Of a stretch of 64,000 nt of DNA, positions 40,065 through 50,014 are shown in pieces. This DNA is from Egicoccus halophilus. GTDB lineage: Bacteria; Actinomycetota; Nitriliruptoria; Nitriliruptorales; Nitriliruptoraceae. The number at the start of each line of letters is the position of its first letter. Within the stretch, counting starts at the first letter, position 1. The position numbers and the translations under genes are program-made. The DNA lies in contig NZ_CP036250.1 of NCBI RefSeq assembly GCF_004300825.1, forward strand, positions 558,001 through 622,000. The letters are read 5' to 3'. The notes under the pieces are model-generated. The model saw only the letters and a list, made by a program, of their open reading frames with translations, had not been told where the DNA came from and made no database searches.

Positions 40065-41299
40065 GCCAGGACCAGCTCGCCGACCTGTCGCGCCTGCTCT
40101 ACAGCCCGGTCACGCTGCTGCTCTACGTCAGTGCGGCCATCGTCTGCCTCTACGCGCTCTCGACCCGGGTGGCGCTGCACGAGACCCGCAGCGGCAGGCC
40201 GGTCGGGGAACGCCTGCAGCGGCTGGGCATCGCCCTGGCCTGGACGGCGGTCGCCGCCCACGTCGCCCACGAGATCGTGCGCGGCCTGGCACAGAACCGC
40301 CTGCCGCTGGGCAACATGTTCGAGTTCACCTCGGCGATGGCGCTCGCCGGCGCCCTGGTCGGTCTGGTGTATCTCACGCTCGTGCGCCGCAAGCCGGAGC
40401 TGGTCGGTTTCGTGATGCTGGCGGCGGCGGTCGTGGTCAGCTCGGCGATGCTGACCTACGCCGACCCGGGTCCGCTGATGCCGATCCTCGACACCTGGTG
40501 GCGGACCTTCCACGTCACCGTGATCGTCGTGGCCGCCGGCATCTTCACCGTCGGCTTCCTGTTCAACGGACTGCACCTGCTGCGCGACACCGCCGAGCAG
40601 GGGCTCGCGGCGGCCAGGGCCGTGCCCACCGGCCGGTCGACGGTCGGTGCGGCCCACATCGACGACCTCGCACCGGGCGTCGTCGACGACGAGCGCGACC
40701 GCGGTGCCGACGACCCCGGACGCGACGTCTCCGGCCGCGTCGCGCCCGACGAGGACCACGAGGTCGCGACGCTGCCGCGCGAGGCGGAGCGCAACGCCAT
40801 GCGGGCGGCGATCTCGCCGCTGCGGCTGGCCGTGGGCACGTTCCTGGGTACCTCGACGGTGTCGTGGGTCTTCGTGGCGACGCCGACGACCACCCTCCAG
40901 GAGGGCCTCACCCGCGCGCTGACGGTCAACCTGGTGCTGGTCGCGCTGGCGCTGGTGGCGCGCTGGTTCGTGCCGTTCCTGCCCCAGGCGTCCACCCTCG
41001 ACGGGCTCGCCTACCGGATCATCGCCCTGGGCTTCTTCGCCTGGACCTTCGGGGTCATCGCCGGGGCGATGTGGGCCGAGCAGAGCTGGGGTCGTTTCTG
41101 GGGCTGGGACCCCAAGGAGACCGCGTCGTTCCTGACCTGGATCGCCTACGCCGCCTACCTGCACGCGCGGGCGACCAAGGGGACCCGCGGACGTGGCGCC
41201 GGCTGGATCGGCATCGGTGCGTTCGCGGTGCTGATGTTCACCTACTACGCCGTGAACCTGGTGTTCGTCGGCCTGCACTCCTACGCCGGACTGTCCTGA
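40061..41299 (+). CDS. ccsA: CcsA/ResC-type heme handling protein of cytochrome c synthase
   Basis: A 412-residue multi-helix member of the CcmC/CcmF/CcsA heme-handling superfamily. The tryptophan-rich signature WGRFWGWDPKE with flanking helices is in the C-terminal third (about residues 345-355), and histidines in HVAHEIVRG, WRTFHVTV and the final FVGLHSYAG are candidate heme ligands. Between helices it has an unusual hydrophilic insert of about 60 Asp/Arg-rich residues (about 190-245). It attaches heme to the CxxCH motifs of the diheme cytochrome together with ResB. The ATG overlaps the resB stop. Confidence 0.92.
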   Translation: MSQDQLADLSRLLYSPVTLLLYVSAAIVCLYALSTRVALHETRSGRPVGERLQRLGIALAWTAVAAHVAHEIVRGLAQNRLPLGNMFEFTSAMALAGALVGLVYLTLVRRKPELVGFVMLAAAVVVSSAMLTYADPGPLMPILDTWWRTFHVTVIVVAAGIFTVGFLFNGLHLLRDTAEQGLAAARAVPTGRSTVGAAHIDDLAPGVVDDERDRGADDPGRDVSGRVAPDEDHEVATLPREAERNAMRAAISPLRLAVGTFLGTSTVSWVFVATPTTTLQEGLTRALTVNLVLVALALVARWFVPFLPQASTLDGLAYRIIALGFFAWTFGVIAGAMWAEQSWGRFWGWDPKETASFLTWIAYAAYLHARATKGTRGRGAGWIGIGAFAVLMFTYYAVNLVFVGLHSYAGLS

Positions 41300-41395
41300 G
41301 CGCCCGTGTCCGGTGCCACGCCCGACGCGCGTCGGCCCAGGCGTCGGGGCTCCGGAGCAACCCTGCCGGCGGGTGACGACGAACCCGTGACGGAA

Positions 41396-41411
41396 GGTCC
41401 CGCGCGGGACC
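41396..41411. promoter_or_regulatory. 16-bp palindrome before the ECF sigma gene
   Basis: GGTCCCGCGCGGGACC is a perfect palindrome 19 nt before the GTG at 41431. A little upstream lies GCAACC (41357-41362), a plausible ECF -35 element, with GACGAAC at 41378-41384. The site could be an operator, or a hairpin in the leader. Confidence 0.45.
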
Positions 41412-41430
41412 GCCCAGACACGAGGTCAGG

Positions 41431-42051
41431 GTGAGCGACGAGCAACCCTCCGTCGGGCCCGACGGTCGGAGCCGACGCCTGGAGTCGGTGGTGCCCGGCG
41501 ACGGGCCGGTCAGCGTCGAGCAGCTGCTGGTGGAGGTCGCCCGCGGCGACCAGCAGTCCTACGCCCGGCTCTACGACCGCGTCGCCGGCGTCGTCTACGG
41601 CGTGATCCGGCGGGTGGTGCGTGACCCGGCGCAGTCCGAGGAGGTCGCGCAGGAGGTGCTCGTGGAGGTGTGGCGGACGGCGGCGCGCTTCGACCCCGAT
41701 CGGGGCAGTGCGTCGACCTGGATCCTCACCATGGCCCACCGGCGGGCGATCGACCGGGTCCGCTCCGAGCAGGCGAGCCGGAGCCGGACCGAGCGGGTGG
41801 GACGTGGTCAGCACCAACGGGCGTTCGACGAGGTCGCCGAGGAGGTCGAGGTGGGCTTCGAGCACGAACAGGTGCGTGCCGCGCTCGGGGCCCTGACCGA
41901 CCTGCAGCGCGAAGCGGTCGAGCTCGCCTATTACAAGGGCTACACCTACCGCGAGGTCGCGGAACTGCTCGACACCCCGCTGGGGACCATCAAGACCCGC
42001 ATGCGCGACGGGTTGATCCGTCTGCGCGACGCGCTGGGGGTGGCCTCGTGA
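41431..42051 (+). CDS. ECF sigma factor (SigK-like, group ECF19)
   Basis: A 206-residue sigma-70 family factor with only regions 2 and 4. Region 2: DQQSYARLYDRVAGVVYGVIRRVVRDPAQSEEVAQEVLVEVWRTAARFDPDRGSASTWI. Region 4: LGALTDLQREAVELAYYKGYTYREVAELLDTPLGTIKTRMRDGLIRLRDAL. The pairing with an RskA-type anti-sigma gene, overlapping by 4 bases, defines ECF19/SigK relatives. The GTG at 41431 is 131 bp after ccsA. Control of the flanking cytochrome c or menaquinone genes is possible but not shown; signal unknown, often redox in RskA systems. Confidence 0.9.
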   Translation: MSDEQPSVGPDGRSRRLESVVPGDGPVSVEQLLVEVARGDQQSYARLYDRVAGVVYGVIRRVVRDPAQSEEVAQEVLVEVWRTAARFDPDRGSASTWILTMAHRRAIDRVRSEQASRSRTERVGRGQHQRAFDEVAEEVEVGFEHEQVRAALGALTDLQREAVELAYYKGYTYREVAELLDTPLGTIKTRMRDGLIRLRDALGVAS

Positions 42052-42782
42052 CCGCCGACATCCACCTGCTCACCGGCGCCTACGCCGCCGACGCCCTCCC
42101 CGACGACGAGCGGCGCTTCTTCGAGCAGCACCTCGGGGTGTGCGCCGCCTGTGCCCAGGAGGTCACCGAGCTGCAGGCGACCGCCGCCCGGCTCGGGGCC
42201 GCGGCCGCGGAGCCGCCACCGCCGGCACTGCGGGCGCGGGTGCTGGCGCAGATCGACCAGACCCGGCAGGAGGCGCCGCCGCCGCGCGAGGAGCACGCCG
42301 GACCGGCGGGCGGCGCGCCGTGGTGGCAGCGACTGCTGGTGCCGGCCGCCGCGATCGTCGCGGTGGTCGCCGTGGGCCTCGGCGTGCTGGTCGGCGACCT
42401 GCGCGGTCGGCTCGACGCGCTCGAGCAGGACCAGACCCGGGTCGCCGAGCTCATGGCCGCGCCCGACGCGCAGTGGGTCGAGCACGCCGGTGAGGGCGGG
42501 GCGCTGGTGCGGGTGGTGGTCGCCCCGAGCCGGGGGGAGGCCATGCTGCTGGTCGACAACATGCCGCCGGCGCCCCACGAGCACGTCTACGAGCTGTGGT
42601 TGATCGACGACGCGGGCGCGACACCGGCCGCCCTGTTCGACGTCGACGACGACGGCCGGGTCAGCCGGATGCTCGACGGCGACTTCGCCGGCACGGCCGC
42701 GATCGGGGTCACCATCGAGCCCGACGGCGGCTCACCGCAGCCCAGCGGTGACCCGGTGATGGTGCTCGAGCTCGACACCTGA
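42048..42782 (+). CDS. RskA-type transmembrane anti-sigma factor
   Basis: A 244-residue single-pass anti-sigma factor. The cytoplasmic zinc-binding anti-sigma domain has H28-x3-C32-x2-C35 (HLGVCAAC). A helix at about residues 97-118 (LLVPAAAIVAVVAVGLGVLVG) crosses the membrane and the extracytoplasmic RskA domain ends with HVYELWLIDDAG and VTIEPDGGSPQPSGDPVMV. It sequesters the sigma factor until released, usually by regulated proteolysis. The GTG at 42048 overlaps the sigma gene stop. Converges with menE 17 bp further on. Confidence 0.9.
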   Translation: MTADIHLLTGAYAADALPDDERRFFEQHLGVCAACAQEVTELQATAARLGAAAAEPPPPALRARVLAQIDQTRQEAPPPREEHAGPAGGAPWWQRLLVPAAAIVAVVAVGLGVLVGDLRGRLDALEQDQTRVAELMAAPDAQWVEHAGEGGALVRVVVAPSRGEAMLLVDNMPPAPHEHVYELWLIDDAGATPAALFDVDDDGRVSRMLDGDFAGTAAIGVTIEPDGGSPQPSGDPVMVLELDT

Positions 42783-42799
42783 CCGACGCCGGCCGCGGC

Positions 42800-44020
42800 T
42801 CAGGACTCCGCGAGCAGCTTCACGGCCGTGCGCGGCAGCTTGCCCATCGCGTCCCGGGGCAGCGCCTCCACGACCACCACGGCGCGGGGGGCGTAGGTCG
42901 CCGGGTACTCGCGGCGGACGTGCTCACGCAGCTCGTCCAGCGTCGGCGGCCGCTGCGGGTCCCGGGGGACGAGCACGGCCACGACCGCCTCGCCCCACTC
43001 GGCGTCGGGTCGGCCGGTGACGGCGACGTCACGCACCTGCGGGTGGCTGCGCAGCGAGGCGGCGACCGCGCCGGCCGGGACGTTGACCCCGCCGGAGACC
43101 ACGACGTCGTCGACCCGCCCGAACACCTCGAGGGTGCCGTCGGGACGCCACCGACCGAGGTCGCCGGTGAGGAACCAGCCGTCGTCGTCGACCAGGGGGA
43201 CGGTCCCGGTGCGGGTGCGGTAGCCCGACCCGAGCAGCGTGCCGCGGATGCGGATGCGGCCCGTGTCCCCGTCGGCCGCGACCGTTCCGCCTTCGGCGCC
43301 GGTTCCGCCGGCGGCGACCACCTCGACCTCGGCCCCCGTGAGCGGCCGGCCGTCGTAGACGCAGCCACCGGCGGTCTCGGTCATGCCGTAGGAGACGACC
43401 ACGTGGACGCCCGCGTCACGGGCCGCGTCGAGCAGCGACGCCTCCGGTCGGGCCCCGCCGAGCAGGACGTTGCGGAAGTCGGACAGCGGCGCCCGCGCCT
43501 CGAGCAGACGCATGAGCTGGGTCGGCACCAGCGACACGTGCGCCGCACCACCGGGGTCGGACGCGTTCCCACCCGGGGCGCTCAGGACCGGTTCGGTGCC
43601 CAGCGCACGTGAGCGCAGAACCACCTGGATGCCGGCGACGTGGTGGATCGGCAGGGCCAGCAGCCACGACTCGCCGTCGCGGCAACCGAGCCGTTCGACG
43701 CTGGTCCGGGTCGACGCCTGCAGCACCTCGTGGGGCAGCACGACGCCCTTGGGCCGGCCGGTCGACCCGGAGGTCGCGACCACCAGGGCGGTGCCCTCGG
43801 CGACGTCGGGCGCGTCACCCAGCGGCTCGTCGACGAACCCGCCGTCGTCGTCGAGATGGCGGAAGCGTGCCGGTCGCAGCGCCCGCAGCGTGCGCTGCAC
43901 GGTGGCGGCCGGGGCGTTGGCCGGGATCGGCAGGACCGCGTCGCCGTCGGCCCAGATCCGGTCGAGTTCGGTCACGAACCGCTCGGGCGTGGCCCGCAGC
44001 GCGACCAGGCGTGCTGGCAC
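42800..44020 (-). CDS. menE: o-Succinylbenzoate-CoA ligase (MenE-like)
   Basis: A 406-residue ANL-superfamily adenylating enzyme. The P-loop-like motif TSGSTGRPKG is at residues 83-92; SYGMTETAGG is the A5 motif; LTGDLGRW and GRVDDVV follow, and the catalytic Lys is in DAMGKLPRT at the C-terminus. The short length (about 400 rather than 500) is typical of actinobacterial MenE. It activates o-succinylbenzoate to its CoA ester in menaquinone synthesis. It is divergent from menB with an 85-bp intergenic region, and all other men genes flank it, which supports the substrate assignment. Confidence 0.87.
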   Translation of the reverse strand: MPARLVALRATPERFVTELDRIWADGDAVLPIPANAPAATVQRTLRALRPARFRHLDDDGGFVDEPLGDAPDVAEGTALVVATSGSTGRPKGVVLPHEVLQASTRTSVERLGCRDGESWLLALPIHHVAGIQVVLRSRALGTEPVLSAPGGNASDPGGAAHVSLVPTQLMRLLEARAPLSDFRNVLLGGARPEASLLDAARDAGVHVVVSYGMTETAGGCVYDGRPLTGAEVEVVAAGGTGAEGGTVAADGDTGRIRIRGTLLGSGYRTRTGTVPLVDDDGWFLTGDLGRWRPDGTLEVFGRVDDVVVSGGVNVPAGAVAASLRSHPQVRDVAVTGRPDAEWGEAVVAVLVPRDPQRPPTLDELREHVRREYPATYAPRAVVVVEALPRDAMGKLPRTAVKLLAES

Positions 44021-44105
44021 CCGACATCCTCCCGAGCTGACGCGCGGAGCCCTTCCGCGCCGGTGTTAGCGTAGAGCGGGAGCGCCGTCGCCCCGTACGC
44101 AAAGG

Positions 44106-45037
<932 letters not shown>

Positions 45038-45038
<1 letters not shown>

Positions 45039-45934
45039 TGACGCCGTATGTCGAGGCGGCGCGGCCGCGGACGCTGCCGGCGGCGCTCGCGCCGGTGCTG
45101 GTCGGTACGGCGGCCGCGCGCACGCCGTTGACGGACGTGTCGTGGCTGCGGTTCGCGCTCGCGCTGCTGGTGGCGCTGGCCCTGCAGGTGGCGGTGAACT
45201 ACGCCAACGACTACTTCGACGGCGTCCGGGGCGTCGACACCGAGGCACGGGTCGGTCCGCGCCGGGCGGTCGCGAGCGGCCTGGTCGCGCCGGGCGCGAT
45301 GAAGCGCGCCATCGCCGCGGCGCTGGCCGTCGCGGCGGTGGCCGGGCTCGGGCTGGCCGTACTCGTCGGGTGGGAGCTGCTGCTGGTCGGGCTGGCGGCG
45401 ATGCTGGCCGCGCTCGGCTACAGCGGCGGTCCGCGCCCGTACGCCTCCGCCGGGCTCGGCGAGGTGTTCGTGTTCGTGTTCTTCGGCCTGGTCGCCACCG
45501 TCGGCTCGACCTACGTCCAGGACGAGGGGTTCGGACTGGTGGCCGTCCTCGCCGCGATCCCCATGGGGTGTCTGGCGACCGCTCTGCTGGTGGTGAACAA
45601 CCTGCGCGACATCCCGACCGACCGGGAGGCGGGCAAGGTCACGCTCGCCGTCCGGCTGGGCGAGTCCGGCACGCGCCGGCTCTACGTCGGGCTGGTCGCC
45701 GCGGCGCTCGTCGTGCTGCTGCCGCTCGCGCTCCTCACCGGTGAGGGGTGGCTGGCGCTGCCGCTGCTGAGCCTGCCGCTGCTGTGGCCCGGCGTGCAGC
45801 TGGTACGCCACGCGGCCCTCGGGCCGCGGCTGATCGAGGCGCTGGAACGGACGGCCAAGGGACAGCTCGCGTACGCGGTGCTGTTCGCGCTCGCGCTGGC
45901 CGTGGCGACCGGGCTCACGGAGTCGCGCACATGA
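45038..45934 (+). CDS. menA: 1,4-Dihydroxy-2-naphthoate polyprenyltransferase
   Basis: A 298-residue UbiA-family membrane prenyltransferase with about eight helices. The first Asp-rich motif is NYANDYFDGVRGVD at about residues 52-65 and the second is NLRDIPTDREAGK at about 188-200, both of which bind the magnesium-prenyl diphosphate. It attaches the isoprenoid tail to dihydroxynaphthoate, giving demethylmenaquinone. ATG 45038 overlaps the menB stop (TGATG); the gene ends with a 4-base overlap with menC (ATGA). Length is normal. Confidence 0.95.
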
Positions 45935-46911
45935 GCGCGCTCACCGGCCTGCGCCTGTTCGAGGTGCCGATGCGGCTGCGTTTCCGGCGGGTGACCTCGC
46001 GCGCGGGCGTGCTGCTCGAGGGGCCGGCCGGATGGGGCGAGTTCTCGCCGTTCCCCGACTACGGGCCGGCCTACGCGTCGCGGTGGCTGGCCGCGGCACG
46101 GGAGGCGGCCACGGTCGGGTTCCCCGATCCGGTGCGCGACCGGGTCCCGGTCAACACCACCGTGCCGGCGGTCGACCCGGAACGGGCGCACGCCCTGGTG
46201 GCGGCCAGCGGCTGTCGGACCGCGAAGGTGAAGGTGGCCGAGACCGGACAGGACCTCGCCGACGACCTCGCCCGCGTGTCCGCGGTCCGCGACGCACTCG
46301 GACCGGGCGGACGGGTCCGCGTCGACGCCAACGGTGCCTGGGACGTGGAGACCGCCGTGCTGGCACTGACGCGACTCGACCGGGTCGCCGGCGGACTCGA
46401 GTACGCCGAGCAGCCGTGCGTCACCCTCGAGGAGCTGCGCGAGGTCCGTCGCCGGGTGCCGGTCCCGCTGGCTGCCGACGAGTCGGTGCGCACGGCCGAG
46501 GACCCGCTGCGGGTGGCCGGCCTCGACGCCGCCGACGTGGTGGTGGTCAAGGTCCAGCCGCTCGGCGGCGTGCACCGGGCGCTGGAGGTGATCGACGCCG
46601 CCGGGCTGCCGGCCGTGGTGTCCTCGGCGCTCGAGACCTCCGTCGGCCTGGCGGCCGGTGTCGCCCTGGCGGCGGCGCTGCCCGAGCTGCCGCACGCCTG
46701 CGGGCTCGGCACGGCGACACTGCTGGCCGCCGACGTCACCGACCGGCCGCTGGTGCCCGAGGACGGGTTCCTGCCGGTGCGGCGGGTGGCACCCGAGCCC
46801 GCCATGCTCGACCAGGCGGCGCCCGGGCCCGAACGGATGGCGGACCTGCTCGAGCGTCTGCAGGCCGCCGCGGCGGTGCTCGAGGGCCGCGCTGGCGACG
46901 GGGAGGCCTGA
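45931..46911 (+). CDS. menC: o-Succinylbenzoate synthase
   Basis: A 326-residue enolase-superfamily enzyme dehydrating the SHCHC intermediate to o-succinylbenzoate. Seen: an N-terminal capping domain with WGEFSPFPDYGP, then the barrel with TAKVKV (catalytic Lys), VDANGAWD (Asp), YAEQPC (Glu), LAADESVR (Asp/Glu) and VVVKVQPLGGV (second Lys). These are the expected Lys-Asp-Glu-Asp-Lys residues in order. The ATG at 45931 overlaps the menA stop. A C-terminal tail of about 40 residues after the barrel is Pro/Ala-rich. Confidence 0.93.
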   Translation: MSALTGLRLFEVPMRLRFRRVTSRAGVLLEGPAGWGEFSPFPDYGPAYASRWLAAAREAATVGFPDPVRDRVPVNTTVPAVDPERAHALVAASGCRTAKVKVAETGQDLADDLARVSAVRDALGPGGRVRVDANGAWDVETAVLALTRLDRVAGGLEYAEQPCVTLEELREVRRRVPVPLAADESVRTAEDPLRVAGLDAADVVVVKVQPLGGVHRALEVIDAAGLPAVVSSALETSVGLAAGVALAAALPELPHACGLGTATLLAADVTDRPLVPEDGFLPVRRVAPEPAMLDQAAPGPERMADLLERLQAAAAVLEGRAGDGEA

Positions 46912-46916
46912 CACCC

Positions 46917-48674
46917 GTGGACGCGGCCGCGAACCCCTCCCACGCGCTGGCGCTCGTGCTGGTCGACGAGCTCGCGCGCAACGGCGTCACCGACGCGGTC
47001 CTCGCGCCCGGCTCGCGCTCGACCGCGCTCGCGCTGGCGCTGCACGACGACCCGCGCATCCGCCTGCACGTCCAGGTCGACGAGCGCTCCGCCGGCTTCC
47101 TCGCCGTCGGGCTGGCCCGGGCGACCGGCCGGCCGGCCCCCGTGGTGGTCACCAGCGGGTCGGCGGTCGCCAACCTGCATCCGGCCGTCGTCGAGGCCGA
47201 CACCGGCGCGGTGCCGCTGGTGCTGCTGACGGCCGACCGGCCACCCGAGCTGCGCGGCACCGGCGCGAACCAGGCCATCGACCAGCTCGGCGTCTTCGGC
47301 CGGGGGGTGCGCTGGTTCGTGGAGGTCGGGGTGCCCGAGGACCGGCCCGGGGTGGTCGGCTACTGGCGGGCGACGACCTGCCGGGCGCTCGCGGAGGCCC
47401 GCGGCCTGTCGGGCCCGCCGGGCCCCGTCCACGTCAACCTCGCCTTCCGCGAGCCGACCGTCCCGCTGACCGACGACGGACGCACCGCCGCGGCGGGACC
47501 GTTCGCCGGGCCGCTCGCGGGCCGCTCGGGGCGGCGGCCGTGGCTGGTGGTCGACCGCACGCCGCGGCACGCGCCGGCGGCGGAGCTCGAGGCACTCGCC
47601 GGCCGCATCGCCGGCACCGAACGCGGTCTGGTCGTGGTCGGGCAGACCGCCGCCGACGCGGCCCCGGTGCTCGACCTGGCCCGTCGTGCCGGGTGGCCGG
47701 TGATCGCCGAACCGACCTCGAACGTGCGGTACGGCGACCAGGTCGTCGCCTCGGCGCACCTGCTGCTCGGACACGCCGGCTTCGCGGCGGCGCACCGGCC
47801 CGAGTTCGTGCTGCGGGTCGGTCGCACCGGGTTGTCGCGCAACCTGGCGCGGCTGCTCGGTCCGGACGTGCCGCAGCTGCTGCTCGACCCGGACGGTGCC
47901 TGGCACGACCCCGAGCGGGCGGTCGCGGAACTGCTCGTCGCCGACGTCGGCCTCACCGCGGCGACGTTGCGCGACGCGCTGGCGGTGTCGGCGAGCTCCG
48001 AGTGGTCGGAGCGCTGGCGGACGGCCGACGCGCGGGTGCGCGAGGTCGGCGACCGCGTGCTCGACGCGGAGGCCGCCCCCAGCGAACCACGCGTCGCCCG
48101 CGACCTCGCCGCGGGACTGCCCGACGGCACGACCCTGGTGGTCGCCTCCTCGATGCCGATCCGCGACCTCGACCAGTTCCTCGCCCCACGCGAGCACCTG
48201 CGCGTGCTGGCCAACCGCGGGGCGTCGGGCATCGACGGGTTCGTGTCGACGGCGCTCGGGGTCGCGCTGGCGGGGACGCGGCCGACGGTGGCGCTCACCG
48301 GTGACCTGTCGCTGTTGCACGACGCCAACGGCTTCCTGCTCGCCCCGGACGCGCAACGGATCGACCTGCCGATCGTCGTGGTCGACAACGACGGTGGCGG
48401 GATCTTCTCGTTCCTGCCCCAGCACCGGTTCCCGGCCGCGTTCGAGCGGGTCTTCGGCACGCCGCACGGACGCGACCTGGCCGATCTCGCGCGGCTGCAC
48501 CGGCTCGGGTACACGCCGGTCGCCGCGGCGGCCGACCTGGTCCCGGCGGTGGACGCCGCGCGCCGGGCTGGCGGGATCGGGCTCGTGCACGTGCGCACCG
48601 ACCGGGCCGACAACCTCGCCCTGCACCGCCGCCTCACCGCCGAGGTGCACGCCGCCCTGGACGCGCTCGCCTGA
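46917..48674 (+). CDS. menD: 2-Succinyl-5-enolpyruvyl-6-hydroxy-3-cyclohexene-1-carboxylate synthase
   Basis: A 585-residue thiamine-diphosphate enzyme, the first committed step of menaquinone synthesis. The N-terminal domain contains VLAPGSRSTALALALHDDPRI and HVQVDERSAGFLAVGLARATG with the catalytic Glu; the C-terminal domain has GDLSLLHDANGF, the ThDP-magnesium motif, and VDNDGGGIFSFLPQ. It condenses 2-oxoglutarate and isochorismate made by the convergent menF product. GTG 46917 lies 5 bp after menC. A bidirectional hairpin separates it from menF. Confidence 0.95.
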   Translation: MDAAANPSHALALVLVDELARNGVTDAVLAPGSRSTALALALHDDPRIRLHVQVDERSAGFLAVGLARATGRPAPVVVTSGSAVANLHPAVVEADTGAVPLVLLTADRPPELRGTGANQAIDQLGVFGRGVRWFVEVGVPEDRPGVVGYWRATTCRALAEARGLSGPPGPVHVNLAFREPTVPLTDDGRTAAAGPFAGPLAGRSGRRPWLVVDRTPRHAPAAELEALAGRIAGTERGLVVVGQTAADAAPVLDLARRAGWPVIAEPTSNVRYGDQVVASAHLLLGHAGFAAAHRPEFVLRVGRTGLSRNLARLLGPDVPQLLLDPDGAWHDPERAVAELLVADVGLTAATLRDALAVSASSEWSERWRTADARVREVGDRVLDAEAAPSEPRVARDLAAGLPDGTTLVVASSMPIRDLDQFLAPREHLRVLANRGASGIDGFVSTALGVALAGTRPTVALTGDLSLLHDANGFLLAPDAQRIDLPIVVVDNDGGGIFSFLPQHRFPAAFERVFGTPHGRDLADLARLHRLGYTPVAAAADLVPAVDAARRAGGIGLVHVRTDRADNLALHRRLTAEVHAALDALA

Positions 48675-48687
48675 GCGCCGCCCGCTG

Positions 48688-48714
48688 CGCGCCGCCCCCG
48701 TGACGGGCGGCGCG
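48688..48714. terminator. Bidirectional hairpin between convergent menD and menF
   Basis: A perfect 10-bp stem, CGCGCCGCCC at 48688-48697 with its complement at 48705-48714, and a 7-nt loop. It lies between two convergent stops (48674 and 48722), fitting termination from both sides. Confidence 0.72.
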
Positions 48715-48721
48715 ACCCGGG

Positions 48722-50014
48722 TCAGCGTGCCGGGTCCTCGCCGAGCGCGGCCTGCATCGCGAGCAGCTTGAGCCGGGTCTCCTCGAGCTCGGCCTCCGGC
48801 AGCGAGGCGGTGACGATGCCGACACCCGCGAACAGGCGCGCCCGGGCACCGTTGAGCTCGGCGCACCGCAGCGCGATGCCCCACTCGCCGTCGCCGTCGC
48901 GGTCGGTCCACCCGACCGGGGCGGCGTAGCGGGCCCGGTCCATCCCCTCGAGCTCGGCGATCATCGCCACGGCACGCCCACGCGGGGTGCCGCCGACCGC
49001 CGCGGTGGGGTGCAGCGCGGCCACGACCTCGAGCGCGGAGCGGTCCGCGCCCAGCGTCCCCTCGAAGGCGGTCGCGAGGTGCTGGACGTTGTCGAGCCGC
49101 AGCAGCCGCGGCGTGTCGTCGTGGACGAGGTCGGCGCACCGCGGGGCGAGCACGTCGCGCACCGACTCGGCCGCGAACCGGTGTTCCTCGAGGTCCTTGG
49201 CCGAGGCGAGCAGTGCCGCCCCGAGCGCGGCGTCCTGCGCCTCGTCGTCGCTGCGCCCGGTGGTGCCGGCCAGCACCCGGGAGAACACCGCCCGCCCCCG
49301 TCGCGCGAGCAGCAGTTCGGGGGTGGCCCCGACGAACCCGTCGACGACGAAGGTGTGGCAGCGCGGGAACCGGGCGGCCAGACGGCGGGCGAGGTCGCCG
49401 GCGTCGAAGGGCTGCTCGGACCACACCGCGTGGTCGCGGGCCAGCACCACCTTGGCGGCCTCGCCGGCACGGAGGCGCTCCACCGCGCGCGCCACCGCCT
49501 CGAGCCAGTGGACGTCGGGCTGCGACGAACCGGCGAACCGGGCCCGGTCACGGGCCGGGTCGGCCAACGCCGCACCCGCCGCGGGCAGGCCCGGCAGGGC
49601 GGGCAGGACCCGGTCGACCACCTCGACCGTGGTGCGCCACGTCACCCCGTCCCGGCGTCCGATCACGACCCGCGGGACCACCAGCAGCGACCCCTCACCG
49701 GCGTCGGTGAACGCGAACGTGCCGAACCCGACCAGCCCCGTACCGAAGTCGGACACCTCGTCGCGCTCGTCGACGTCGAGCGCGCGCAGCGCGGCCTCGG
49801 CGGCCGCGAACCGGTGCGGGCCGGCGCCCGGGGACAGGCGCGCGGCCGTGCCCCAGCCGACCAGCCCCTCGTCGGCGGGTGCGTCCCCGGCCCGGGCCGA
49901 CGTGCGTACCCAGGCGACCGCGTCGGCCGGTCCCGTGCCGTCGTCGGCGCGGGGCAGCAGCGACAGCAGGGGCCGGTCGTCGTCGAGGGCGACCGTGCGC
50001 ACCCGCAGCCTCAT
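48722..50014 (-). CDS. menF: Isochorismate synthase
   Basis: A 430-residue chorismate-binding enzyme turning chorismate to isochorismate. Its C-terminal catalytic half has KVVLARDHAVW (Lys for water activation), RLDNVQHLATAFEG, HPTAAVGGTPRGRA, YAAPVGW and LFAGVGIVTASLPEAELEE in family order. The N-terminal 130 residues are less conserved, as usual. It could in principle feed salicylate or siderophore synthesis, but the surrounding men genes point to menaquinone. It converges with menD. The ATG at 50014 overlaps the stop of the MerR-like gene upstream on this strand by 4 bases. Confidence 0.92.
   Translation of the reverse strand: MRLRVRTVALDDDRPLLSLLPRADDGTGPADAVAWVRTSARAGDAPADEGLVGWGTAARLSPGAGPHRFAAAEAALRALDVDERDEVSDFGTGLVGFGTFAFTDAGEGSLLVVPRVVIGRRDGVTWRTTVEVVDRVLPALPGLPAAGAALADPARDRARFAGSSQPDVHWLEAVARAVERLRAGEAAKVVLARDHAVWSEQPFDAGDLARRLAARFPRCHTFVVDGFVGATPELLLARRGRAVFSRVLAGTTGRSDDEAQDAALGAALLASAKDLEEHRFAAESVRDVLAPRCADLVHDDTPRLLRLDNVQHLATAFEGTLGADRSALEVVAALHPTAAVGGTPRGRAVAMIAELEGMDRARYAAPVGWTDRDGDGEWGIALRCAELNGARARLFAGVGIVTASLPEAELEETRLKLLAMQAALGEDPAR

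Noticed and set aside
46071-49424. Long minus-strand frame antisense to menC and menD
   Set aside because: No domain, Arg/Gly-rich, and both sense genes are complete enzymes. Its last part only shadows menF in another frame.
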